64,000 nt of DNA, from positions 62,001-126,000 of the forward strand of contig NZ_PGVF01000008.1 of NCBI RefSeq assembly GCF_002860285.1, read 5' to 3'. The position numbers and the translations under genes are program-made. The notes beneath the pieces are model-generated. The model was not told the DNA's origin. It was given only the letters and a program-made list of their open reading frames with translations, and did not search any database. The DNA is from Bacillus sp. M6-12. GTDB lineage: Bacteria > Bacillota > Bacilli > Bacillales > DSM-1321. How positions within the stretch are numbered: position 1 is the stretch's first letter; every line of letters begins with the position of its first letter. This document shows positions 17,957 to 26,473 of this stretch, piece by piece.

Positions 17957-18005
17957 AAAAGGTTCTAGCCGGACTGTCTAAAGAAACGACCGGCCAGGAC
18001 CTTTT
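17957..18005. terminator. Terminator downstream of DUF3243 gene
   Basis: AAAAGGTTCTAGCCGG / CCGGCCAGGACCTTTT near-perfect stem with T-runs both ways; serves the minus gene ending at 18045 and may back up the usp terminator. Confidence 0.8.
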
Positions 18006-18044
18006 TTATTATCATATTTAGTTCATGTACGGAAAACTTTAATC

Positions 18045-18386
18045 TTATTCGTTTTCCACAAGCTTAACCAGCATATGTGCAAGCTTATGCTGTTCTTCTT
18101 GATCCCCCACTTTCCATAATTCCTGCAGCAGCTTTTCTTCCCGATTTTTCGGATCCACATGATCCGCTAGATAATTTGCGATTTTTTCGGCTGTTTTGGC
18201 AAGCTGTTCCTCATTCAAGCCAATTTTCTTCCCAAGGTCCAGCCGGTGCTTTAAATACGATTTAAATTGCCCAAAGCTTTCAAGGATATCATCCACACGT
18301 TCAGGATCAATACGCTTGAGCGCATCTTCAACCATACCTGTATCCATTTCACCGTTTTTCTTCACTACATGCCCTTGCTCTGACAA
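18045..18386 (-). CDS. DUF3243 (YmfJ-like) protein
   Basis: About 113 residues. The C-terminal 85 carry the DUF3243 pattern: SFGQFKSYLKHRLDLGKKIG, ADHVDPKNREEKLLQELW, and HMLVKLVE at the end. All-helical and cytosolic, function unknown. The usual family member is about 85 residues, so the N-terminal ~30 are an extension. I choose TTG 18386 because AAAGGAGG stands seven bases upstream; the ATG at 18410 would put that site inside the gene. Confidence 0.78.
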   Translation of the reverse strand: MSEQGHVVKKNGEMDTGMVEDALKRIDPERVDDILESFGQFKSYLKHRLDLGKKIGLNEEQLAKTAEKIANYLADHVDPKNREEKLLQELWKVGDQEEQHKLAHMLVKLVENE

Positions 18387-18507
18387 TGCAATTCCTCCTT
18401 TAAAAACCATATTGTTTTATAGATAACCAATGCTAACCAATCTTAAACATAAGGATTGGTACTTTTTAGAATATATAAAGATTATCTTTTCATCCGTAAG
18501 AAAAGTC

Positions 18508-18640
18508 CAAGCTCCCTATAAGGGACGAACGGCTAATTTAGCAGTGCTGTAACTAAAACCATGGTACAACCTTCATCCTGGCTGAACACCGGCCTGCCCC
18601 ACGTCCTCACAAAGCTGTGGCTTTATTTCGTGCAATATAT
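18508..18640. repeat. Intergenic repeat family A, copy 3
   Basis: Shares with 24035-24135 an ordered run of similar blocks: GAACGGCT, then GCAGTGCTGTAACTAAAACC, GGTACAACCTTC, and CCTG. Best-preserved pair of the family. Confidence 0.6.
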
Positions 18641-18799
18641 TGCTATCAAATAGACATCCTTCACCAAGTTATAGATAAATGAGAAGTCAAGGGCTGCTTC
18701 CATCTTACTGACCATATGGTCCTGAGGGACAAGCTGGTCTAAAGTAACCATCTCTAATTGATCTCGCACGATAGGATTGTTTTTCGAAAGCATCTTCGT
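18623..18799 (-). pseudogene. 5' remnant of an IS1182-family transposase
   Basis: About 55 codons begin VTKMLSKNNPIVRDQLEMVT and continue LDQLVPQDHMVSKMEAALDF, then SFIYNLVKDVY. This is the N-terminal helical region typical of IS1182-type DDE transposases (RDQ.EM...DQLVP.DH...). After VKDVY the match ends and the frame stops at 18623. The remaining ~400 codons with the DDE residues are gone, so it is inactive. Confidence 0.72.
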
Positions 18800-18837
18800 C
18801 ACCACAATCATTTTAAGTACCCATTTTAAAATAGATT

Positions 18838-19125
18838 TTAGGAACGTTCCATAGCAGCGTTTGAAAACCGGATGATTGGAGTGGAAGGCGCGAAATCCTC
18901 GAAAATCCATTCCCATTTCCTTCGTGCGGTGTTTATTCGAGGTTGCTTACGTCCTGCGGGAGCAGCGGGACAGGTGAGACCCCACAGGTGCATGCGATGA
19001 GGAGGTTGACCGCCCGCCCCGAGGAAAGCTAAGTGCCTGGAACGGAAATCAACAAACCCCATTAAGAGGACAATAAAAAAACTGTAGGCAAGCTCGATTT
19101 TCATCGAGTTTTCCTACAGTCTGAA
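18838..19125. repeat. IS-associated upstream region and terminal hairpin
   Basis: GC-richer segment next to the transposase remnant. It contains CCTGCGGGAGCAGCGGGACA, GGTGAGACCCC, and ACCGCCCGCCCCGAGGAAAG, strings I recognise as a common Bacillaceae element near IS1182-type insertions. It ends in a long imperfect hairpin (ACTGTAGG 19080-19087 / CCTACAGT about 19112-19119) that probably marks the IS end. Confidence 0.5.
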
Positions 19126-19209
19126 ACCTTCAGGACGAAGGGTTTGGTAACTCAGCGATTTCTCTAAAAACTAATTACTGGCACTTCTGCTTTTAGCAGC
19201 TGCATTCAC

Positions 19210-19785
19210 TTAGTATGCTTTTCTAACTAGTACCCGGGATGCTGCTGCATATAACATCACAACAACTACTGCAGAAAGAACAAAGCTGCCAAGCATATAG
19301 GTTCCATTATATACAAGTGAATATAGCGCTACAGGCTGGCCTTTAGGAGCATACGTGCCGAAGAAAACAATTCCTGTATAAAAATGACAAAGAAATCTCA
19401 GCAGGCTACCAGCGAAAATACCCGCAATTGCATAGCTCATTCCTTTGGTTTTTGCATCATCAGCATAAGCATTACTCACCTGTCCTGCAAAAACGCCCGC
19501 TACGCCGACTACGGAAAAAGCAAGGAAATAATCAATGAAGCCCTGTACTGGGTGATAAATGGAAGGATTGCTTATCATCTGCAGCATACCGAGCAGTAAT
19601 CCTGTCAGTACTCCGCCTTTGATCCCCCAGCGAAATGCTATTAGAAAGATAGGAACCATTGCAATTGATACCGATCCACCCTGCGGCCAAATTCTTGAAA
19701 ATATGAAATTGGACGCAAGATCAAGCAAAAATGCAAGTGCCGCAAAAACTGCGACTTCAACCAAAAATAATGTTTTCTTATTCAA
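19210..19785 (-). CDS. thiT: Energy-coupled thiamine transporter S component
   Basis: About 192 residues, six transmembrane helices. Family features are the N-terminal LVEVAVFAALAFLLDLA, SIAMVPIFLIAFRWG and YHPVQGFIDYFLAF. ThiT binds thiamine and works with the shared EcfAA'T energy-coupling module encoded elsewhere. The upstream TPP riboswitch confirms the substrate. Start TTG 19785 is chosen for AAAGGGGGAAAAG just upstream; a longer frame to 19914 runs into the riboswitch leader and is not plausible. Confidence 0.92.
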   Translation of the reverse strand: MNKKTLFLVEVAVFAALAFLLDLASNFIFSRIWPQGGSVSIAMVPIFLIAFRWGIKGGVLTGLLLGMLQMISNPSIYHPVQGFIDYFLAFSVVGVAGVFAGQVSNAYADDAKTKGMSYAIAGIFAGSLLRFLCHFYTGIVFFGTYAPKGQPVALYSLVYNGTYMLGSFVLSAVVVVMLYAAASRVLVRKAY

Positions 19786-19856
19786 TTTCTTTTCCCCCTT
19801 TTTGGCAGGGAGGCCGGCTATTCCTTGAAGCAACGTGAATTCTTTCCCAACAACGC

Positions 19857-19898
19857 AAAAAAACATCGCCGGGACGGTAATGGACTGTCGGGCAATGC
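19857..19898 (-). terminator. Regulatory terminator of the TPP riboswitch
   Basis: CATTGCC / GGCGATG stem followed by seven Us, in the thiT leader directly after the aptamer, so TPP binding would act by premature termination. Confidence 0.75.
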
Positions 19899-19910
19899 TG
19901 CTATCCAAAA

Positions 19911-19996
19911 CCACATCCCTACGTTAGCATTAACTAACAGGTTCAGAGGGTCAGAACTCGCACGTTCACTCTCAGCCTTGCAGGCTCCCCTTGTGG
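19911..19996 (-). ncRNA. TPP riboswitch (THI element)
   Basis: Minus strand shows P1 CCACA/TGTGG, AGGGGAGC, GGCTGAGAGTGAACG, GACCCTCTGAACCTG, and GCTAACGTAGGGATGTGG in the canonical order of the THI-box. It controls thiT about 125 nt downstream. Confidence 0.95.
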
Positions 19997-20243
19997 AACT
20001 ATTTGATTTTTCTCTTAACAAGATTGAATATACTATTTATTTGCCTCAGTGACAAGAAAAACTTACAGTTGCGATCTTACCTAACATTGTATTATTTCGG
20101 GTTAATTTGAAGGAGTTTTCATTTTCCCTAGTGAATTTATGTATTCGGAAAGGCAAGTTTTACAGCTTTTTTCTTCTTGCCATATTAAAAAGCACAGACT
20201 AAATACGATAGTTTATTTCTTGTGAATATCCTTGCAAGGAAAT

Positions 20244-20858
20244 TTACTTTTTTCGAGGAATTGTTACTATTGGCGGTTCTTGATTTTTTTTCCGGATAAT
20301 ATAAAAAATTCCTCCTCCAAATGCCGCTAAGATGAAAATTGACAAAAATGGAGCAGCCGTTTCTTTAATCGAACCCCAATTTGTCCCTAGAATTGTACCA
20401 AGGTATAAGAAGAAAATCGTCCAGGGTACCATTGCTGAAACCGTATAAGCGATAAAAGTCGATGCAGGCATTTTGGCGATTCCAGCCGGTATAGAAATGG
20501 CATGTCTTACAACCGGGATAAATCTTGCACTGAAAATAACTCCAGCTCCATATTTTTGGAACCATTGTTCTGCAATATCAAGATGGCGGGAGTTGAGAAA
20601 TATGTACTTCCCATATTTCTCAAGAAATGGGCGGCCTCCATAATAACCTGCCCAATAAAGGAACAATTGAGCTAAAGTTCCGCCAGCCACTCCTGCAACA
20701 ATCGCTCCAGCAAAATGGATTTTCCCCAAAGAAATTAAATATCCCCCGTATGCCAGCACAATTTCACTTGGGAGAATTTCGATCATTAACCCAATGGAAA
20801 TCCCTAGATACCCTAAGTCTGTTAAAATACTCAAAATTTCACTTATCAGTTCTTTCAT
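20244..20858 (-). CDS. DedA-family membrane protein
   Basis: 204 residues. DedA hallmarks: EILPSEIVLAYGGYL near residue 27, the re-entrant SARFIPVVRHAISIPAG motif near 118 (F/Y-x-R-x-x-P-x-x-R), and four to five transmembrane helices. DedA proteins are linked to undecaprenyl-phosphate recycling and membrane homeostasis. ATG 20858 has AAGGAG upstream; the 10-residue longer frame lacks a site. Confidence 0.9.
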   Translation of the reverse strand: MKELISEILSILTDLGYLGISIGLMIEILPSEIVLAYGGYLISLGKIHFAGAIVAGVAGGTLAQLFLYWAGYYGGRPFLEKYGKYIFLNSRHLDIAEQWFQKYGAGVIFSARFIPVVRHAISIPAGIAKMPASTFIAYTVSAMVPWTIFFLYLGTILGTNWGSIKETAAPFLSIFILAAFGGGIFYIIRKKNQEPPIVTIPRKK

Positions 20859-20977
20859 AACATACTCCTTATTATCTATTTGCACCATATCCGCCTATAT
20901 GCATTAGTACAAGTATATGTCTGCTTAATGAAAGTAAGTCTTTCTTTTCTAAAATAGCATTTCAATATTAAGGCATA

Positions 20978-21000
20978 AAAAAAGGCGCTTTTCGCACCTC
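20978..21000 (-). terminator. Terminator of the 62-aa gene
   Basis: AGGUGC / GCGCCU stem with GAAAA loop and seven Us on the minus strand. Confidence 0.75.
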
Positions 21001-21019
21001 CTCTTTAACCATATATTTA

Positions 21020-21208
21020 TTAAAACTCAGTAAGTTTAACATCTACACCCTTTAAATCGTTTAACCTCTCTGTTAATGAATTAGCCTGAAATCCAAGTAA
21101 TGATGGATTAGAACGGAATAGATTAGAAAATACCTCATGTCTGGACTTTGTTTTTTCGATCTTTATTCCTTTATTTTGAAATTCCATAATTATTTGACTA
21201 TCCACCAT
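21020..21208 (-). CDS. Unrecognised 62-residue protein
   Basis: Starts MVDSQIIMEFQNKGIKIEKT and ends with an amphipathic stretch RLNDLKGVDVKLTEF. No transmembrane segment or known motif. ATG 21208 has GAGGTGAG four bases before it. The clear ribosome site and terminator argue it is real. Function unknown. Confidence 0.6.
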   Translation of the reverse strand: MVDSQIIMEFQNKGIKIEKTKSRHEVFSNLFRSNPSLLGFQANSLTERLNDLKGVDVKLTEF

Positions 21209-21533
21209 GCTCACCTCAAGAGAATTTATAGGAAAGTGTTCGTACCTACTGCCTGCCTGCTTCATATATGTACATAATTTATTATTCTTTTTCCCGATTT
21301 TTCACAAAACAAAACCCGAAAACGCAAAATTTCACTAAGGAACGATTGAATAATTCCCAATCTTCTGGTGTTTTAGTAAAGGTTCTTATTATTCTACTAC
21401 ATCCCGGCTTGAAAAATTAAGAAACTTTTTCCCCATTTTGGAGGAATCAGGAGAATATGTTTAAAAAACGCTAATATAAGGTTATTAACATCCATATAAA
21501 TGAAATAATAAGCATTTATGGAAAACTGTCGGT

Positions 21534-21562
21534 TTGACGCTGAGTGTATGGTTTTTTATAAT
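21534..21562 (+). promoter_or_regulatory. SigA promoter before the CNNM leader
   Basis: TTGACG (21534-21539), exactly 17 nt, TATAAT (21557-21562). Transcription would begin near 21569, leaving about 285 nt of leader before the gene at 21853. Confidence 0.85.
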
Positions 21563-21594
21563 TAAAGTATTTACTATAACAAAGACTGAGGTGA

Positions 21595-21852
21595 TTGGAT
21601 GGGGTATTGAAAGGCAATTTCAGAAAAACGCAGAATAACAGGCCGTTACGGCTGCTAAACTTCTCTGGATGGGAAAGCAATTGCGGGTATACCTGCTGCT
21701 CCATCCAAGCTAGTCTTTCATTTATTTAGAACAAAAGATTAAAGGTTTTACAGATTTGTTTGCGTCACTAAAAAGAGCAGGAATATAATAAAATTAAATA
21801 CCTTGGGAGGTGACTCCTTACCCGCATTTCCATAGCGGGCTGAGGGAGCTAT
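21595..21852 (+). ncRNA. Structured leader RNA, riboswitch-like candidate
   Basis: TTGGATGG (21595-21602) can pair perfectly with CCATCCAA (21701-21708), closing a ~100-nt domain. A second TGGATGG at 21666-21672 competes for the same 3' strand. Nearer the gene, CCCGC (21821-21825)/GCGGG (21835-21839) and ACTCC (21813-21817)/GGAG (21845-21848) form a hairpin that covers the ribosome site. I could not match it to the M-box, yybP-ykoY, ydaO or other classes I know. Confidence 0.55.
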
Positions 21853-23214
21853 TTGGACATATTAAACTTGGTTTTGATAGCCATTTTAATTGCTTTGACG
21901 GGATTCTTCGTAGCCTCGGAGTTTGCAATTGTAAAAGTTAGAAGCACAAGGATTGACCAGCTGATTGAAGAAGGCAGCAGCCGCGCTATTAGTGCACGAA
22001 AGGTTATTGCCAGCCTGGATGAATATTTGTCAGCCTGCCAGCTGGGAATAACAATAACAGCCCTTGGACTGGGCTGGCTTGGTGAGCCTACTATTGAGCG
22101 AATCATCCACCCTGTAATGGATGCTCTGAATTTTCCAGCTGCTGCTTCACAGATTCTTTCCTTTGGGCTTGCATTTGCTTTGATAACGTTTCTGCATGTG
22201 GTAATTGGCGAACTGGCACCAAAGACACTTGCCATCCAGAAAGCAGAAGCCGTTACTTTGCTTACAGCTAAGCCGCTAATTTTCTTTTATAAACTCATGT
22301 TCCCATTTATCTGGACATTGAACGGTTCGGCCAGGATTATTACAAGAATGTTTGGTCTAAAGCCTGTTTCAGAGCATGAATTGGCACACACTGAGGAAGA
22401 ATTAAGAATGATCCTGTCTGAAAGCTATAAAAACGGAGAGATAAACCAGTCAGAATTCAAATATGTTAATAAAATTTTTGAGTTCGATGATAGAATTGCG
22501 AAAGAAATCATGGTTCCACGTACCGAAATTGTTTCTATGTCAAAAGACGATACAATTGAGTCCTTCGTAAAACTGATGACGGAAGAAAAATTTACCCGAT
22601 ATCCTGTTATTGATGGTGATAAAGACCATGTAATTGGCTTGGTTAACGTGAAAGAGCTCTTTACTGATATGATTTCGCAAAATAAGCACACACAAAAGAA
22701 AGTTGAATATTATCTTCGTCCGATCATCCGTGTGATAGACAGTATTCCTATCCATGATTTGCTAGTAAAAATGCAAAAAGATCGGATCCACATGGCCATA
22801 CTTATGGATGAATATGGCGGAACTTCCGGTTTGGTAACTGTTGAAGATATTCTCGAAGAAATTGTCGGTGATATTCGGGATGAATTCGACCTGGATGAAA
22901 TTCCAATGGTTCGAAAGCTGAAGGATGACCACTTTATTGTAGATTCGAAAGTTTTATTGAGTGAAATTAACGATATGCTTGGACTGGAAATAGAAGATGA
23001 AGTAATCGATACTATCGGCGGCTGGATCCTTTCTGAAAATTATGATGTGAAACAGGGCGAAAGGCTTTATCACGGAGCATACTGTTTCAGGATATCAGAA
23101 ATGGAAGACCACCATATCAGGTATATTGAAATTACGAAGCAGGTAAATGAACCAGCAGCACTGCCTGAATTGTCTTTACAGAAAACTAAGGTGCAGGCAG
23201 AGATAGTTTCTTAA
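21853..23214 (+). CDS. CNNM/CorC-family transporter with CBS pair (HlyC/CorC-like)
   Basis: 453 residues. Residues ~1-190 are the DUF21/CNNM membrane domain (GFFVASEFAIVKVRSTRI, QLGITITALGLGWLGEP, HVVIGELAPKTLAIQKA). A CBS pair follows (~215-335: VPRTEIVSM, FTRYPVIDGDKDHVIGLVNV, MAILMDEYGGTSGLVTVEDI). A CorC/HlyC domain ends it (~350-430). Members move or sense Mg2+ (in some cases Co2+). The start is TTG with GAGGGAG four bases upstream; that site lies in a hairpin. Preceded by a strong SigA promoter and long leader. Confidence 0.9.
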   Translation: MDILNLVLIAILIALTGFFVASEFAIVKVRSTRIDQLIEEGSSRAISARKVIASLDEYLSACQLGITITALGLGWLGEPTIERIIHPVMDALNFPAAASQILSFGLAFALITFLHVVIGELAPKTLAIQKAEAVTLLTAKPLIFFYKLMFPFIWTLNGSARIITRMFGLKPVSEHELAHTEEELRMILSESYKNGEINQSEFKYVNKIFEFDDRIAKEIMVPRTEIVSMSKDDTIESFVKLMTEEKFTRYPVIDGDKDHVIGLVNVKELFTDMISQNKHTQKKVEYYLRPIIRVIDSIPIHDLLVKMQKDRIHMAILMDEYGGTSGLVTVEDILEEIVGDIRDEFDLDEIPMVRKLKDDHFIVDSKVLLSEINDMLGLEIEDEVIDTIGGWILSENYDVKQGERLYHGAYCFRISEMEDHHIRYIEITKQVNEPAALPELSLQKTKVQAEIVS

Positions 23215-23223
23215 TTAACCGAA

Positions 23224-23275
23224 AAGCTTCAGCGCTCTGCTTCTGAGCGGCTGGGCGCTGTAGGCTGGAAATTTA
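23224..23275. repeat. Intergenic repeat family A, short copy 4
   Basis: Short derivative: AAGCTTCAGCGCTCTGCTTC followed by GAGCGGCTGGGCGCTG, corresponding to the GCGC edge of the other copies. Confidence 0.4.
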
Positions 23276-23303
23276 TAATCCAGAAAATTTTCTTATCTTA
23301 TAA

Positions 23304-23340
23304 ACAAAGGCCAGCCTCCTAAAGAAGGGCTGGCCTTTGT
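23304..23340. terminator. Bidirectional terminator between CNNM gene and ynfA
   Basis: ACAAAGGCCAGCC (23304-23316) / GGCTGGCCTTTGT (23328-23340), perfect 13-bp stem shared by the converging genes. Confidence 0.85.
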
Positions 23341-23379
23341 GTTTGAGGTCCATTATAAATAGCTATAGTACTGATAAGA

Positions 23380-23709
23380 CTAAGCTGAACGAGGAGCAAA
23401 TAATATAATTGAAATACCGATTAGGCAAACAGCCGCTCCTATCCAATCATAAACATCTGGAGCCTTCTTATCGGCCGCCCATCCCCATAGGATTGAAATG
23501 ATAATAAAAACACCGCCATATGCTGCATATACCCTCCCAAATGAAGGAAAGCTTTGAAATGTGGGTATTATGCCATAAATGATAAGAATCAGAGCCCCAG
23601 CTGCACCATACCATGCTGAAAGGCCGTCCCTGATCCATTTCCAAATGAGGAAGCCTCCTCCGACTTCAGCGACTCCTGCCAATAAAAATAATATTGCTGC
23701 TTGAATGAT
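23380..23709 (-). CDS. ynfA: YnfA-family (UPF0060) small membrane protein with non-ATG start
   Basis: Four-helix membrane protein of about 109 residues. GGGFLIWKWIRDG, SFGRVYAAYGGVFI and VYDWIGAAVCLIGI are family landmarks. Function is uncertain; homologues resemble SMR-type exporters. The nearest standard start (TTG 23682) would cut helix 1 and has no ribosome site. Family alignment (M-I-K/Q...) and GGGGAG six bases upstream point to the ATC at 23709. Either AUC is used or an ATG has mutated. Confidence 0.78.
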   Translation of the reverse strand: MIQAAILFLLAGVAEVGGGFLIWKWIRDGLSAWYGAAGALILIIYGIIPTFQSFPSFGRVYAAYGGVFIIISILWGWAADKKAPDVYDWIGAAVCLIGISIILFAPRSA

Positions 23710-23876
23710 ATTGTTCTCCCCCTAAAATGTAAACTGCGGACGAACGAAAATTCAGGAATTTATTATAATAAAGTAATTCCCTATGTATTTTTTTCATTAA
23801 CTGAATGTATTCGGGGTATCTAAACCATACTTTATATATGGCTTGTAAAATAGTATTCACTTCAGGAGGGACTGAA

Positions 23877-24026
23877 ATGAAGGTAATCGAAATCTGTAAT
23901 CATTGTAAGGGAAAAGGAAAAATCCCTTATCTCCAGTTCTTCTCCCGTTCATGCCAGCATTGTGAAGGGGCCGGGAGAACAACAAAACATATAAGCCAGT
24001 TTCAGAAGGATAATCGAGTTCAATAG
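23877..24026 (+). CDS. 49-residue zinc-finger protein, DnaJ-type CxxCxGxG
   Basis: Begins MKVIEICNHCKGKGKIPYLQ and later has SCQHCEGAGRTTK: two CxxCxGxG units that would bind one Zn2+, as in the DnaJ cysteine-rich region and in anti-TRAP. No other domain. AGGAGG precedes ATG 23877. It could be an RNA- or protein-binding regulator; partner unknown. Confidence 0.72.
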   Translation: MKVIEICNHCKGKGKIPYLQFFSRSCQHCEGAGRTTKHISQFQKDNRVQ

Positions 24027-24034
24027 TCATGGAA

Positions 24035-24135
24035 AGCGCAAGCGCCCTAGAAGATGAAGAACGGCTTAGTTCGCCAGTGTTGTAACTAAAAACATGTTAC
24101 AAACCTTCGTCCTGTAGCAACGTCGACATCTGTAC
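24035..24135. repeat. Intergenic repeat family A, copy 5
   Basis: Starts AAAGCGCAAGCGCCCTAGAA and contains GAACGGCTTAGTTCGCCAGT then TGTTGTAACTAAAAACATG; closest relative is 18508-18640. Confidence 0.6.
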
Positions 24136-24162
24136 TTGTTAAAAAAGAATACTTTTCTCATG

Positions 24163-24212
24163 AAAAAACCTTGCAGATGCGACTTTCAAAGTACGCTTGC
24201 AAGGTTTTTTTT
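24163..24212. terminator. Terminator of the YtvI-like gene
   Basis: AAAAAACCTTGCA / TGCAAGGTTTTTT stem around a 22-nt loop; U-tract on both strands. Confidence 0.75.
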
Positions 24213-24234
24213 AGGCAATATCGTTTAGGATGTG

Positions 24235-25266
24235 TTACCCAGAAGGTTTTGTCCTGATTACGCCTGCCCGTTTCAGTGTTTCATAGACAATAACGAGTGC
24301 TGGACCAAGGAACAAGCCAATGAAACCCATCACTTTAAACCCTAGATAAAGACTTATTAACGCAGCCAGCGGGCTGACCCCCATGTTTGCTGAAAATACC
24401 TTTGGTTCCAATATCCGCCGTACTACTGTAATGACAGCAAACAGAATTATCAGCCCGATTCCCAGGCTTTGGTTCCCCTGCATAACCGAGATGACCGCCC
24501 ATGGAACCAATACTGATCCTGTTCCAAGAATGGGAAGGATATCCACGATGACAATTAAAATAGACAAGAGCAATGTATAAGGAACTTCCAAAAGCCATAG
24601 CCCCAAATACGCCATTGTAAAAGTAACCAAGCTTAAAAACACCTGAGCCTTAAGAAAACCAACAGCCGCCTGGCCCAAATCATTGACAACCAGTGAAAAT
24701 TTCTGATAGGTTGATTGGCTTAAATATGTACTCAACTTTCGCTTGATCTTCGGCATTTCCAGACTGAACAGAAAAAGTGAGACCATATAAATAATAAATT
24801 CAATGAGAAAACCCGGTACGAGCGTAGCAAGCTGGACAGTTGCCTCAATCAGGTTCTGGAAAAACATCTCCAAAGATTTCAAGCCTCTCTCCAACGCATC
24901 TTCAACAGAAGTTATCAATTCCTTTGGCAAGGTTTTAGAATAGGTTTCCCACTTCCGAATGAACGGCAGCAAGGCCGAATAATACAGGTCCCGCATCAGC
25001 CCAGGTGACTTTTCCGATAAATTAATAACCTGCTTGATCAAAACTGAAATCAATATGTAAACTATGCCCGACAACGCTCCTATGTATAATAAAAACGAAA
25101 GCAGTACGGACCATAGTCTGTTCATTCTTAACTTTCCGCTAAAAAAGTTAACTACCCGCTCAAGAAGAAGCGCGGTCACAAAAGCAAAAATCAGCGTCCA
25201 AGAATATGGCAATAGTACAAGAATCAATAATAATGTAATCATAATCCAAAACCAGCGAAGCTTCAT
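24235..25266 (-). CDS. AI-2E-type permease, sporulation protein YtvI-like
   Basis: 343 residues, about seven hydrophobic helices in the AI-2E transporter arrangement: N-terminal pair, a cytoplasmic helical region (~85-150), then FLKAQVFLSLVTFTMAYLGL, DILPILGTGSVLVPWA (the family's conserved P-x-x-G-x-G motif near 245), and a C-terminal GLFLGPALVIVYETL. Members include YtvI of sporulating bacilli and a Na+/H+ antiporter group; the substrate here is unknown. Monocistronic. Confidence 0.83.
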   Translation of the reverse strand: MKLRWFWIMITLLLILVLLPYSWTLIFAFVTALLLERVVNFFSGKLRMNRLWSVLLSFLLYIGALSGIVYILISVLIKQVINLSEKSPGLMRDLYYSALLPFIRKWETYSKTLPKELITSVEDALERGLKSLEMFFQNLIEATVQLATLVPGFLIEFIIYMVSLFLFSLEMPKIKRKLSTYLSQSTYQKFSLVVNDLGQAAVGFLKAQVFLSLVTFTMAYLGLWLLEVPYTLLLSILIVIVDILPILGTGSVLVPWAVISVMQGNQSLGIGLIILFAVITVVRRILEPKVFSANMGVSPLAALISLYLGFKVMGFIGLFLGPALVIVYETLKRAGVIRTKPSG

Positions 25267-25783
25267 ATCCCAAATCCCTTCCTGTACTGACCAGCTACCT
25301 GTATATAATTCCTCTCAGTCAGATGCCTTTTTGAAGAACTTAAGAAAACTTATAAAAAAGTTCACCTGACTGCTTTTTATCAATTATAACAGGGTAGCCA
25401 TTTTACCGCATCTGCTATAGGCAAACAATGGTTCTAGTGTGATAAAAAATCCAAATTGCAATATGTAAAGCCTGAACAGAATTATATAACTTTCGGGTTA
25501 TTTTGCAACTATTTATTTACTATTCAAAAACCTTAGTCAGCTACCCGCCGTGTGGGGCCTCAGATGATAAGGTTTTTTCTTAATTTTACACTATAAGCAG
25601 TAAATGAATATAAAAATATCTTTAGAAAAGCAGAGGAGAACCTCACTCCAGCCAATTGTTCTCCTGCTAATACAAGTTTCAGCCGAATTTATAACATCAT
25701 AAATTCTGAATACACTCCTTTTTTTGCCGATGATCATAATACTCAAAAGTTCTGGCAGGCTTTTTCGAGCCTGCTCCAATTCC
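25267..25783. other. Gene-free spacer
   Basis: About 515 bp between two minus-strand genes. It contains a hairpin GCAGGCT/AGCCTGC at about 25752-25776 just downstream of the TrkA_C gene stop (probable terminator). I see nothing else supportable. Confidence 0.4.
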
Positions 25784-26473
25784 TTACTCCAGCTCCCCCT
25801 TGTCTTTCTCCTCTAACTCGGGGTGGAATATTTCTTCAATCTCCTGCTGATTACCATAGAGGAAAATTTGATCTCCTGCCTTAATTTCTTCCTGGTAAGC
25901 TTTTTTTCTAATAAATATTTCTCCCCTTTTTATATACAGAACAAGGATATCTTGTTCTTGAGTAATCAAATCAGCAATCACCTTGCCTATATGAGGTGAT
26001 CTTTCCTTAATGACTACATCTGTTACCAGGTCATTTTCATCTAAGTATAAAATTTCCTTTATAGGATGCTCATAAATTTCATAGTGATCTTCCATCTGTT
26101 TCTCGAGCTTACTTTCAAACTTTTTTTCCACAATTGCCGATCTTAATATTATTAAAGAGACCATTAATAGCACCGAAATAATCGATAGTTCCAAGATTCG
26201 CAAATCGTTTGCCAGCAGGTTGCTAATAGATGAAATAATGACGGCTAAAGAGAAGGCTCCAAACAATATGAGAAACGTTCCGATTTTCCTGCGGATCGGA
26301 TGGTCAATAATTACCTTTGACTCATCGGTGGTAAAGCCAGTACCAGTCAGCATGGAGATTACTTGAAATCTCGATACCTTTGTGTCAATTCCTGTCATGA
26401 CAAATAACCTCACCGCATTTTCAATTACAAGGGAAATAATCAGAAAATATAGCAGGATAAATAAAAAGTCCAT
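25784..26473 (-). CDS. Membrane protein with C-terminal TrkA_C (RCK_C) domain
   Basis: 229 residues. Helices near 3-25, 67-90 and 95-112. Residues ~145-220 form a TrkA_C domain (VIKERSPHIGKVIADLITQE, VLYIKRGEIFIRKK, EIKAGDQIFLYGNQQEIEEI), a ligand-sensing module of K+ channels and exporters. It has no ion-channel pore of its own that I can see, so it may be a regulatory partner. A segment VISMLTGTGFTTDESKVI is distinctive. ATG preceded by GGAGGA. Confidence 0.7.
   Translation of the reverse strand: MDFLFILLYFLIISLVIENAVRLFVMTGIDTKVSRFQVISMLTGTGFTTDESKVIIDHPIRRKIGTFLILFGAFSLAVIISSISNLLANDLRILELSIISVLLMVSLIILRSAIVEKKFESKLEKQMEDHYEIYEHPIKEILYLDENDLVTDVVIKERSPHIGKVIADLITQEQDILVLYIKRGEIFIRKKAYQEEIKAGDQIFLYGNQQEIEEIFHPELEEKDKGELE

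Noticed and set aside
19786..19914. Longer thiT frame starting at 19914
   Set aside because: It would translate the expression platform of the TPP riboswitch, and the ribosome site lies just before the TTG at 19785.
21595..21852. M-box, yybP-ykoY, ydaO or TPP-type assignment of the leader
   Set aside because: None of the conserved strings I know for those classes appears in order, so it is left unassigned.
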